Assembly (NCBI GenBank): GCA_024644775.1
Contig: JAHEHB010000242.1
Coordinates: 1 to 8,224 of the forward strand
Reading direction: 5' to 3'
From: Deltaproteobacteria bacterium
GTDB lineage: Bacteria > Desulfobacterota > Desulfobacteria > Desulfobacterales > SURF-15
Length of the DNA stretch: 8,224 bases
Shown here: in pieces, positions 1-5,910 of the stretch
Layout: each line of letters begins with the position of its first letter
How positions within the stretch are numbered: the first letter of the stretch is position 1
Translations under genes and position numbers: made by a program
Notes under the pieces: generated by a model
The model's input: only the letters and a program-made list of their open reading frames with translations
Told to the model about the DNA's origin: nothing
The model's database searches: none

Positions 1-572
1 GCCGTGAAGTTTAACAAATTGCTTTGTCAGGCTAAGACCGAGATCGGTTCCCTGGAATTTACGGTTTCGTGAGGTATCCGATTGTTCAAAAGGTTTGAAA
101 ATACGGTCTAAATCCTTTCGACTAATACCGATGCCGGTGTCGGATACGCTAATTTTAATCCCTGAATTTTGACTGTCATGTTCAGAAGGCACATCTTTTC
201 CATTTAAAGAGCAGGACTGCGCAGAAGCGGTTATCCTAGCTCCATTCGGAGTAAATTTCACCGCATTTGAGAGAAGGTTAAATACAATCTGTTTAAGTTT
301 CCGCTCATCTGCAGTTATTGTTTCCGGAATACCATTGATTTCGGTTGACAATTGTATCCTATGTTTCATCGCTTTTTCTTTGATCATCTTAAGACTTCGT
401 TCTAAAAGTGTCTTTAAATCCACAGGAGCCCGGATGAGTTCCATCTTTCCGGCTTCAATCTTCGATAGATCCAGAATATCGTTGATAAGAGAAAGTAAAT
501 GTTTGCTGCTTGCGAGTACATCAGCTAGATGGTCTTCTTGGGTCTCGTTTAGTTCTCCAAACCTCTTCGTCA
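1..572 (-). pseudogene. Histidine kinase C-terminal fragment (partial HisKA without H-box, plus HATPase_c), running off the left edge
   Basis: This is the downstream part of the broken kinase gene that starts at 1776. Read from about 567 down to base 1, one open frame gives a HisKA second helix (FGELNETQEDHLADVL, then [18 protein letters not shown]), followed by an ATPase domain. The N-box reads FNLLSNAVKFTPNG, the G1 box SDTGIGIS, the F-box RIFKPFEQ, and the G2 box GTDLGLSLT. The first HisKA helix with the SHELRTP phospho-acceptor histidine, present in both other kinases of this window, is absent here: the sequence passes straight from the end of the PAS domain into the second helix near 566. 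There is no start codon or Shine-Dalgarno of its own, so it is unlikely to be translated separately. The third residue of the G2 box is Asp (codon 43-45) where Gly is usual. The gene continues beyond base 1. Confidence 0.82.
504..522 (-). repeat. 19-bp inverted copy shared with 8206-8224 (HisKA coding)
   Basis: The minus strand reads GATGTACTCGCAAGCAGCA, identical to plus-strand 8206-8224. Both encode DVLASS in the second HisKA helix of the two outer kinases. The codons upstream are similar but diverged, as expected for paralogues. The right copy may extend past the window. Confidence 0.7.
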
Positions 573-676
573 TCAAGGTCAATCGGCACGACGGTTTTCA
601 GGATGGGAATGCGTTTATCTTCAGTACCAAGGAGAATCTTTTCGGAAGAATCCACCTTTTGGCCGAGATCCAATAT
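566..676 (-). pseudogene. Displaced C-terminal half of the PAS domain (middle frame of the broken kinase)
   Basis: In this frame the sequence reads ILDLGQKVDSSEKILLG, then IPILKTVVPIDLDDE. This is the usual second half of the cysteine-containing PAS domain whose first half ends at 677 in the frame of the 1776 start. The frame is entered by one missing base at 674-676 (TGCCCATATTGG where TGCCCAATATTGG would keep the frame). It is left near 566, where the DNA jumps into the HisKA second helix. Beyond the jump this frame hits a stop at 521-523. No protein can join the three pieces by reading the DNA as given. Confidence 0.75.
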
Positions 677-1776
677 GGGCACTCGTTTTCCTGGGCAGGA
701 CAAATTCTATTGTGACAGCTATTGTTTATGATGCCGTCGGCTGAATCAACGCCCATCATTTCAAGGGAAGCGTGATTTACCATTCGAATCTTCTTGTCTT
801 TTCCCACGACAATGACACCAAACGGCATGGATTCCAAGATTACCCTTGTTGTTTTAAGCGATCGGGTAAGCTTCTTTTCCGCTTGTTCACGTACTTTTAT
901 TTCGCTTTCAAGCCGATTATTCAAATGGGTGAGTTCTTCTGATTTCTTTTTTTCGGATTTTGCTGCAACAATCGCTTTTTGAGCTGATTTTTTCTGTTTT
1001 TCAATCTGGATTCTAAGTTCTTTCCGCATCTTTTCAAAAGCATTCGCCAAAATCCCAAATTCGCCACCCGCGCTGACTTCCAGCTTAGAATCCAGATCTC
1101 CCTGGGATATTTTTTGGGTTCCCTTTAACAGCCCTTTAATGGGATTGTTAGGGGACCTGGACAGAAAGAGTGCAATGACGACGGCCATAAAGATTCCCGT
1201 AATTAGGCCTACAATCGAAAACTTTTGACTGTCGCGAAAGGTAGTGTTTATCGTCTTATGATGGGTTGAGATATCTTTGAATTTATGGTTCATGTAAGCG
1301 GAAAATGTCTTGGAAGATCGTGCCTGGGCGTCGAGGGCAATCATCTCCATTTGATGCGTATTATCCGAGGCAGGATCGTATTCCGATTCACTCTGATAGT
1401 TTTCAACAGCGATTCGGAACAATCGAACGTTGCGTCTGAAAGATTCAATCGATTTTAAATCGGTTTTTGTGTCTTCATGCGAGGCGCTCACCAATAAAGT
1501 TTTAAGTCGATAGGTAATCTTGACACACATACCTAATGTTTCCAGAACCTGTGTAAGATTACTTTCACCGCTTTTTACGACCCGGTCAAATTGAAGCAAC
1601 GCCGACTGAAATTGCTCATTCAGTATAACCGTTTCTTCAATTTCAGAAAGCGCGCGATTAATACAATCATCATGCTCCGATATGGTGTGAATCGCCAATG
1701 TGGGCACGAGACCCACCAGGATGAGTAAAACCACAAGAATGCCTAGACCGATATTTTGGGCAGCCCGAAACGACAT
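598..1776 (-). CDS. Histidine kinase N-terminal part (membrane sensor, HAMP, coiled coil, PAS), frameshifted
   Basis: An open frame of 392 codons encodes the sensor half of a membrane histidine kinase. Residues 9-29 form a membrane helix. About 31-185 is a periplasmic, mostly helical region with no family I recognise. Residues 187-206 form a second membrane helix, about 207-260 a HAMP linker, and 256-308 a Lys/Glu-rich coiled coil. A PAS domain starts near 309 (ESMPFGVIVVGKDKKIRMVN) and includes the CHNRICPA...ECP cysteine pattern. After Pro367 the reading goes wrong: the expected continuation ILDLGQKVD...ILKTVVPIDLDDE lies in the next frame, from 676 to about 566, which implies one missing A near 676. 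The last 25 residues of this frame are therefore nonsense, ending at TGA 598-600. The ATG at 1774-1776 follows AAAAGGA (1788-1794), which overlaps the original stop of the upstream haem-protein gene, so the two genes were co-transcribed. The kinase core is in the fragment at 1-572. Confidence 0.85.
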   Translation of the reverse strand: MSFRAAQNIGLGILVVLLILVGLVPTLAIHTISEHDDCINRALSEIEETVILNEQFQSALLQFDRVVKSGESNLTQVLETLGMCVKITYRLKTLLVSASHEDTKTDLKSIESFRRNVRLFRIAVENYQSESEYDPASDNTHQMEMIALDAQARSSKTFSAYMNHKFKDISTHHKTINTTFRDSQKFSIVGLITGIFMAVVIALFLSRSPNNPIKGLLKGTQKISQGDLDSKLEVSAGGEFGILANAFEKMRKELRIQIEKQKKSAQKAIVAAKSEKKKSEELTHLNNRLESEIKVREQAEKKLTRSLKTTRVILESMPFGVIVVGKDKKIRMVNHASLEMMGVDSADGIINNSCHNRICPAQENECPYWISAKRWILPKRFSLVLKINAFPS

Positions 1777-1787
1777 TGGTGTTTAAA

Positions 1788-1794
1788 TCCTTTT
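1788..1794 (-). promoter_or_regulatory. Ribosome binding site of the PAS histidine kinase
   Basis: AAAAGGA lies 11 nt before the ATG at 1774-1776. It overlaps the TAA (1793-1795) that ends the unshifted reading of the haem-protein gene, which indicates translational coupling in the ancestral operon. Confidence 0.55.
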
Positions 1795-2042
1795 ATTTTG
1801 CAAAGACCAGATAAAGCGTCTCAGGTACGTCTCCGGATCCGTACAGGGGTTGTGTCAACTTTGGATTCGGCTTTCTGCCGGCGATCTCAAACCGTGATGC
1901 TCCGAAAAAATATCTCTTTGTAACATCAAACTGAACATCGTCCGGATAATCCGTATTCAGAGAACGGGCAAATTCGATGGTCCAATGACCATTACGCCAG
2001 ACGCCTTTTGCTTTTACATCGGCCCGGCTGCCCGATGGCGTA
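1793..2042 (-). pseudogene. Out-of-frame C-terminal third of the EB_dh-type haem-binding protein
   Basis: Directly after the A6 run (2043-2048), the next frame reads NTPSGSRADVKAKGVWRNG, then HWTIEFARSLNTDYPDDVQFD, then YFFGASRF, and ends at TAA 1793-1795. The segment is 80-odd codons without a stop. GVWRNGHWTIEFAR followed by a D-x-x-F strand is the typical closing part of ethylbenzene-dehydrogenase-related haem-binding domains (W-x-x-G-x-W-x-x-E-F-x-R). It is therefore the real C-terminus of the gene starting at 2667, separated by a single-base loss. It ends 16 bp before the kinase ATG at 1776, and its stop codon overlaps that gene's ribosome binding site. Confidence 0.8.
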
Positions 2043-2667
2043 TTTTTTGAAACTGTGAGATATTATCACCCTGATAATCCAATTTTATTTCAGATTTGTA
2101 GGCGGATTTCCCCTTGTCTCCCATTCGCTGCAAATACATGGTTTTTCCGGGTTTGGTGATGATTTTACTTGCTTTCTTGGTCCATCCGGGACCAAGAATT
2201 TGAACCTTGTCATCCGCATAACCCGCAGGATCAGTTCTGCATGCCTTCCAAAACCATATATCCGCCGTGTATGGGGCATCCGATTGCACACTTAAATCGG
2301 ATGTTCCGTTGCTATTGACCCACTTCAAGACAAAACAATCCTCCCGTTGGGGTCCCATTTCATACAATTCCTTGTCAGGGTTCCAAATCCAGGGTTTATG
2401 CGACCGGGATTCATCAGAGTCCGGATAGCTCACCAGAAAATATATGTTTTTATCGTTATAGACACATTTTATGCTCACATCGATATCAGCGATCTTATTG
2501 TGAGTGATAAGCGCCGTTGCCTTATCCCAAACAGGATCCTCTCTTTTACCGTCTATGAGGGGGCTCCCTTCTATCTTGACAGCCGTCAGGGTCTGTTCGG
2601 CGAACAGAATACCGGGTACGGCCGCAAAAACAAACACCAGACCAAAACAGATTATTCGTTTTAACAT
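2014..2667 (-). CDS. Exported ethylbenzene-dehydrogenase-type (EB_dh) haem-binding protein, C-terminus frameshifted
   Basis: The frame encodes 217 residues. Residues 1-23 are a signal peptide (positively charged MLKR, hydrophobic core, cleavage likely after LFA), so the product is exported to the periplasm. The rest resembles the haem-b-binding domain of the ethylbenzene/DMS dehydrogenase gamma-subunit superfamily: an opening strand (VKIEGSPLIDGKREDPVWDKA), a central strand (VSIKCVYNDKNIYFLVSYPDSDES), the R-E-D-C-F-V-L-K-W strand and a W-x-W-K-A turn. In this superfamily haem is axially ligated from within the domain; I cannot assign the ligands from sequence alone. The last ten residues (IRHRAAGPM) do not fit the family: the true C-terminus is in the neighbouring frame at 1793-2042 after a -1 shift in an A6 run. 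The unshifted protein would be about 291 aa. AGGAGA (2673-2678) sits 5 nt before the ATG. The histidine kinase follows on the same strand, so a sensory role is possible, but that is inference. Confidence 0.8.
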   Translation of the reverse strand: MLKRIICFGLVFVFAAVPGILFAEQTLTAVKIEGSPLIDGKREDPVWDKATALITHNKIADIDVSIKCVYNDKNIYFLVSYPDSDESRSHKPWIWNPDKELYEMGPQREDCFVLKWVNSNGTSDLSVQSDAPYTADIWFWKACRTDPAGYADDKVQILGPGWTKKASKIITKPGKTMYLQRMGDKGKSAYKSEIKLDYQGDNISQFQKIRHRAAGPM

Positions 2668-2672
2668 GTCGA

Positions 2673-2678
2673 TCTCCT
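2673..2678 (-). promoter_or_regulatory. Ribosome binding site of the EB_dh-type protein
   Basis: AGGAGA on the minus strand, 5 nt upstream of the ATG at 2665-2667. It is a near-consensus Shine-Dalgarno and supports this start together with the signal peptide that follows. Confidence 0.6.
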
Positions 2679-2889
2679 ATGTTTACGGAAATTTTATTAA
2701 AATCGGACATTAACGTGTTTAACTTCAGGAAAGAACGGTTATTGAATGGGAAACGAGGTGTTTTTTGTGAAAACTGTGACATAATGCGCCATATTTTTGA
2801 CGCAATCTGAAGTGTACCCTATTTGCAAAATATCTCTTTAACCCTCCTACCTTAATACATTTTCAGTAAGATAAACCCCAAACCTTTTA

Positions 2890-2905
2890 TGGCATACTCT
2901 TTGCT
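2890..2905 (+). promoter_or_regulatory. Sigma-54 (RpoN) -24/-12 promoter for the receptor operon
   Basis: The sequence TGGCAT-ACTCT-TTGCT matches the sigma-54 consensus TGGCAC-N5-TTGCW at all positions but one. The invariant GG (2891-2892) and GC (2903-2904) are exactly 12 bp apart. Transcription would begin near 2915-2917, leaving a leader of about 75 nt before the small ORF at 2990. Sigma-54 promoters require an ATP-driven enhancer-binding protein, so the receptor, YfiR and kinase genes would be under dedicated signal-dependent activation. No activator gene or clear enhancer site is visible in the window. Confidence 0.68.
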
Positions 2906-2974
2906 CTTCCAGTCTGAACATCCTGTTATTGTAGCAAAAAACTTTTTTTTTAACTTTTTGTCAAATTTGCCAAT

Positions 2975-2981
2975 AAAAGGA
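2975..2981 (+). promoter_or_regulatory. Ribosome binding site of the small helix-turn-helix ORF
   Basis: AAAAGGA lies 8 nt before the ATG at 2990-2992. It is the main reason to think this short frame is, or was, translated. Confidence 0.5.
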
Positions 2982-2989
2982 CAGCAATT

Positions 2990-3151
2990 ATGATGTCGGG
3001 ACCGAAAACGTTATCCTCTGCTCAGGCGGCATCCCTATGCGATGTCGGCCATAGCACGGTCTCAGATCAGGAAAAGCGGCGATTTAGCGATCGCTCAAAA
3101 GGGATTGTTCCAATAATAGTATTGAATTTATGGCATTTTTTAGGAGTATAG
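2990..3151 (+). CDS. Small ORF with an N-terminal excisionase/MerR-like helix-turn-helix, probably a truncated remnant
   Basis: This is a 53-codon frame starting ATGATG with a good Shine-Dalgarno and ending at TAG 3149-3151, 4 bp before the receptor ATG. Residues 6-25 (KTLSSAQAASLCDVGHSTVS) fit the helix-turn-helix pattern of excisionase-family (HTH_17) DNA-binding domains, which normally continue with S-x-W-I-R-x-G-x-L. Here the in-frame continuation (DQEKRRFSDRSKG) does not fit. The frame offset by one base reads IRKSGDLAIAQKG from 3065, the expected wing, and stops at 3114-3116. A loss of two bases (or gain of one) near 3060-3065 would explain this. Either reading yields a very short protein. 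It may be the decayed start of a DNA-binding regulator, or a leader peptide whose translation is coupled to the receptor. The function is not established. Confidence 0.5.
   Translation: MMSGPKTLSSAQAASLCDVGHSTVSDQEKRRFSDRSKGIVPIIVLNLWHFLGV
3141..3146 (+). promoter_or_regulatory. Ribosome binding site of the TonB-dependent receptor
   Basis: TAGGAG lies 9 nt before the ATG at 3156-3158, inside the last codons of the small ORF that stops at 3151. Ribosomes ending there would arrive on the receptor start, so coupled translation is plausible. Confidence 0.6.
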
Positions 3152-3155
3152 CCAA

Positions 3156-5240
3156 ATGAGTCTCTACAACAAAAGTGAACCTAGTTATTTTAAGTATGCC
3201 TTCGGACGTACTACCCGGATGGTTGCTGCCTGTCTAGCTCTGGCATTGGTTATTGGAACCAGCGGTTGGGCAAAAACACGTAAAGACACTGAAGCGCCGG
3301 GTACTGATCTTACAGAACTCAGCCTGGAAGATCTAATGAATATTGAAGTCACTTCGGTGTCTAAAAAGACACAGAAGCTTTCCGATGCAGCGGCGGCTAT
3401 CTTTGTGATCACCCAGGAGGACATCCGAAGATCGGGGGTAACCAGCATCCCGGAAGCCCTGCGAATGGTGCCGGGGGTGCAGGTCGCCCGAATCGATTCG
3501 AGCAAATGGGCCATAACGGTTCGTGGTTTTAACGGTCGTTTTGCAAACAAGCTGCTCGTACTCATTGACGGCCGGAGTGTTTATACACCTCTTTTTTCGG
3601 GCGTATACTGGGATGTTCAGGATACTTTGCTGGAAGATGTCGACCGCATCGAGGTGATTCGTGGACCTGGAGCCAGCCTGTGGGGAGCCAATGCCGTAAA
3701 TGGCGTCATAAACATTATTACGAAAGATACCGCAAATACCCGGGGCTCATTGGTGACCGGTGGTCTGGGAACCGAGGAGCGGTGGTTTGGAGGTGCCCGA
3801 CACGGAGGAAAACTGGGAGAACGTGCCGATTATCGAATCTATGCAAAATACTTTGACAGGGATGATTCGAAAGATGCTCTTGACAAGGATATCGGTGACG
3901 ACTGGAAGGTCGCACGTGCAGGATTCAGGACTGACTGGAGAAAAACCGATGAGGAGTTATTGACCCTGCAGGGAGACCTCTACTATGGCAACACAGGCCA
4001 GGCGCTTTCGGCGCCGAGATTAACCTTTCCGTTTTCGGAAATCTTAAAAGACGATTCAGATATTTCAGGAGGCAATGTTCTTGGCCGTTTTACGCGGGCT
4101 TTCTCAAACACCTCGGAGATGGAGCTTCAACTCTATTATGACCGGACCGAACGGGAAGAAGCCGATTTCAAGGAAACCCGCAATACATTCGATATCGATT
4201 TTCAGCATCGTTTCAAAATAGCGGGACGGCATGAAATCATATGGGGACTTGGGTATCGTTTCACAAATGATGACACTACCAACACCTTTACAATTGCACT
4301 TGATCCGGACAGTCGTGATGACAGCCTTTTTAGTTTCTTTGTCCAGGATGATGTCACGCTCGTCGAAGATCTGTTGCGGCTGACCTTAGGGTCAAAATTT
4401 GAACACAACGATTACACCGGTTTTGAAGTCCAGCCAACTGCCCGGATACTTTGGACACCGGGCGAGCGGCAATCTATCTGGGCTTCTGTCTCAAGAGCCG
4501 TCAGAACTCCTTCCCGTGTTGAAGATGACTCGCGGATCAACTACTTCGCTATCCCTCCCGGTTCGCAGTTTCCGGGTTCACCTCTAGTACTATCTTCGAG
4601 TTTTGGTAACAGGGATTTTGAATCTGAAACGCTTGTTGCTTACGAAATCGGAACCCGCTTTTTGTTAAAAGAGGGGCTATCCGTAGATATCGCCGCATTT
4701 TTCAATGACTATGACAACCTTCGTACCCTTGAACCGGTACGAAGTTTCATCGAGGTTTCACCAGGGCCTCCCCATTTGGTTATCCCTTCACGCCCGGACA
4801 ACAAAATGAGAGGGGAAACTTACGGCCTGGAGGTGGCTACTGACTGGCGGGCAACGGAATGGTGGCAACTGCAACTGTCATATACGTCTTTTCAAATGCA
4901 ATTGAGTTTAGACAATGATAGCCGGGATACGGTCTCCGAGGCAACCGAGGGCGATAGCCCTGACCATCACGTTTCTTTGCGGTCAAAAATGGATATTCCC
5001 GGAAATATCGAGTTTGATTGGTGGCTGCGTTATATGGATAAACTTCCTAACAATGACGTAGACAGCTACATCACGCTGGATGCCCGTTTGGGCTGGAAGC
5101 CGATAAAAAGCCTTGAATTTGCGATTGTGGGCCAAAATCTATTGGATAATAAACATCCGGAATTTACATCAGAGTTTATTAAATCCTTGCCGGCAGAAAT
5201 TGAGCGGGGGGTTTACGGAAAGATTACGTGGCGATTCTAA
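3156..5240 (+). CDS. TonB-dependent outer-membrane receptor
   Basis: The protein has 694 residues, a normal length for the family. Residues 22-38 form the hydrophobic core of a signal peptide with a long basic n-region and likely cleavage after Ala39 (GWA). The start is supported by TAGGAG 9 nt upstream; starting at Met22 would lose the positive n-region. A TonB-box-like segment (IEVTSV, about 63-68) precedes the plug domain at about 72-190, which has the typical signatures ITQEDIRRSG, PGVQV, VRGF, VLIDGR, IEVIRGPGASLWGANAVNGVINI. From about 200 onward there are alternating amphipathic strands of a 22-strand barrel, ending in YGKITWRF with the C-terminal Phe used for outer-membrane insertion. 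It would bind and import a ligand using TonB/ExbBD energy. The substrate cannot be read from sequence, and nothing nearby points to siderophore, cobalamin or glycan use. It is the first full-length gene after the sigma-54 promoter, with the yfiR-like gene 73 bp downstream and no terminator between them. Confidence 0.93.
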   Translation: MSLYNKSEPSYFKYAFGRTTRMVAACLALALVIGTSGWAKTRKDTEAPGTDLTELSLEDLMNIEVTSVSKKTQKLSDAAAAIFVITQEDIRRSGVTSIPEALRMVPGVQVARIDSSKWAITVRGFNGRFANKLLVLIDGRSVYTPLFSGVYWDVQDTLLEDVDRIEVIRGPGASLWGANAVNGVINIITKDTANTRGSLVTGGLGTEERWFGGARHGGKLGERADYRIYAKYFDRDDSKDALDKDIGDDWKVARAGFRTDWRKTDEELLTLQGDLYYGNTGQALSAPRLTFPFSEILKDDSDISGGNVLGRFTRAFSNTSEMELQLYYDRTEREEADFKETRNTFDIDFQHRFKIAGRHEIIWGLGYRFTNDDTTNTFTIALDPDSRDDSLFSFFVQDDVTLVEDLLRLTLGSKFEHNDYTGFEVQPTARILWTPGERQSIWASVSRAVRTPSRVEDDSRINYFAIPPGSQFPGSPLVLSSSFGNRDFESETLVAYEIGTRFLLKEGLSVDIAAFFNDYDNLRTLEPVRSFIEVSPGPPHLVIPSRPDNKMRGETYGLEVATDWRATEWWQLQLSYTSFQMQLSLDNDSRDTVSEATEGDSPDHHVSLRSKMDIPGNIEFDWWLRYMDKLPNNDVDSYITLDARLGWKPIKSLEFAIVGQNLLDNKHPEFTSEFIKSLPAEIERGVYGKITWRF
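4716..4747 (+). repeat. Perfect 9-bp inverted repeat inside the receptor gene
   Basis: CTTCGTACC (4719-4727) and GGTACGAAG (4736-4744) pair perfectly around an 8-nt loop. The stem extends by two more A-T pairs after one mismatch. There is no T-run after it and it lies mid-gene, so it is not a terminator. It codes for the stretch LRTLEPVRS of the barrel. It may be chance or a local mRNA structure. Confidence 0.4.
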
Positions 5241-5313
5241 ATATTCCTGAATAGTGGAGTGCAAGGGATTGTGTTTAAATTGATACTGACGTTGAATTTA
5301 TCTTATATCACCC

Positions 5314-5910
5314 ATGATGAAAAAGACTTTTAGATTCTATATTGTTGCTCTTCTTTTATTTTTAACGATCTTAGGGAAAATCGCATTTTCAGAAACTTCA
5401 ATACCTCGTGAATATACCGTTAAAGCAGCGTTTCTGTATAATTTTGCAAAGTTTGTTAAATGGCCGGTTGATGCCTTTCTCAATGATCAGTCTTCAATTG
5501 TGCTGGGTATTTTAGGTGAGGACCCTTTCGGAAACGCCCTTGATTCCGTCAAACGAAAAACAGTTGGCGATAGAAAAATAGAGATTAAACGTCTTGATAA
5601 GTTAGAAGACATAAAAAAGTGTCATATGCTTTTTATTAGCCAGCCCCAGGAAATTGATTTAGACAGAATTTTTGCACAACTCAAAGATTCGAATGTATTA
5701 ACGGTCAGCGATATTGAGGAGTTTGCACGAAAAGGCGGCATCATCGGCCTGTTTAAAGCGGAAAATAAGATTCGTTTTGAAGTTAATGTGGATAGCGCCA
5801 AACGAAATGGTCTTCAAATCAGCTCCAAGCTTTTGAAATTGGCTAAGATCGTAAATCATTCCAACAGCCGTCTAACAAAATCATGCGGTTTCTTCGCAAC
5901 ATTACCATAA
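5314..5910 (+). CDS. YfiR-family (DUF4154) periplasmic protein
   Basis: The protein has 198 residues. Residues 1-26 are a signal peptide or N-terminal anchor (MMKKTFRF, hydrophobic core, cleavage likely near AFS). Residues 31-180 form a full YfiR domain: [20 protein letters not shown] at the start, [19 protein letters not shown], a [20 protein letters not shown] core, [30 protein letters not shown] at the end. In Pseudomonas, YfiR is a periplasmic regulator that inhibits the CHASE8-domain cyclase YfiN. The next gene here encodes a CHASE8-domain kinase, so YfiR most likely binds that sensor. Only two cysteines are present (103 and 191). After Val180 there is an 18-residue tail that the family does not need, created where the reading runs 28 bp into the kinase gene. 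No clear Shine-Dalgarno precedes the ATGATG start; translation may depend on the upstream receptor. The gene sits 73 bp after the receptor stop in the same orientation. Confidence 0.9.
   Translation: MMKKTFRFYIVALLLFLTILGKIAFSETSIPREYTVKAAFLYNFAKFVKWPVDAFLNDQSSIVLGILGEDPFGNALDSVKRKTVGDRKIEIKRLDKLEDIKKCHMLFISQPQEIDLDRIFAQLKDSNVLTVSDIEEFARKGGIIGLFKAENKIRFEVNVDSAKRNGLQISSKLLKLAKIVNHSNSRLTKSCGFFATLP

Larger units (their letters stand above)
2668..2989. other. Divergent intergenic region
   Basis: This AT-rich spacer of 322 bp lies between the minus-strand haem-protein gene and the plus-strand receptor locus. It contains the minus-strand ribosome binding site at 2673-2678, a sigma-54 promoter reading right at 2890-2905, and a run of A then T residues at 2935-2958 just after the predicted transcription start. 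Two TGTGA pentamers (2766-2770 and 2775-2779), 9 bp apart, are the only repeat-like candidates for an activator site. I found no convincing promoter for the minus-strand gene and no terminator or RNA gene. Confidence 0.6.

Noticed and set aside
335..731. Plus-strand open frames of 126 and 73 codons
   Set aside because: They are antisense to the HisKA/PAS-coding part of the broken minus-strand kinase, which has clear domain matches; the plus-strand translations resemble nothing.
2592..2608. Inverted repeat TCTGTTC-N3-GAACAGA, considered as an operator
   Set aside because: It lies inside the signal-peptide coding region of the haem-protein gene and 60 bp into the transcript; short enough to be chance.
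2347..2713. Plus-strand open frames opposite the haem-protein gene
   Set aside because: Shadows of the EB_dh-type gene, with no ribosome binding site and no recognisable domain.
2766..2779. Two TGTGA pentamers as a CRP/FNR-type or enhancer site
   Set aside because: They are direct repeats, not the palindrome TGTGA-N6-TCACA, and are too short to call.
2771..2830. Possible sigma-70 promoter on the minus strand (TTGCGT with a downstream TATGTC)
   Set aside because: Poor -10 match and uncertain spacing; not supportable.
2842..2848. Perfect AGGAGGG on the minus strand, like a strong ribosome binding site
   Set aside because: No ATG, GTG or TTG at a usable distance downstream on that strand, so it starts nothing.
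2935..2958. A-run followed by T-runs, considered as a terminator
   Set aside because: No GC-containing stem; it lies in the leader just after the sigma-54 start, where a terminator would silence the operon. Probably only AT-rich leader DNA.
3086..3095. Palindrome AGCGATCGCT (contains the HIP1 octamer)
   Set aside because: A single occurrence in this window, within the small ORF; no reason to assign function.
2996..3100. GC-richer leader tested by eye for a riboswitch (c-di-GMP, cobalamin)
   Set aside because: I could not find the conserved boxes of either class, and the stretch reads better as a short HTH-coding frame.
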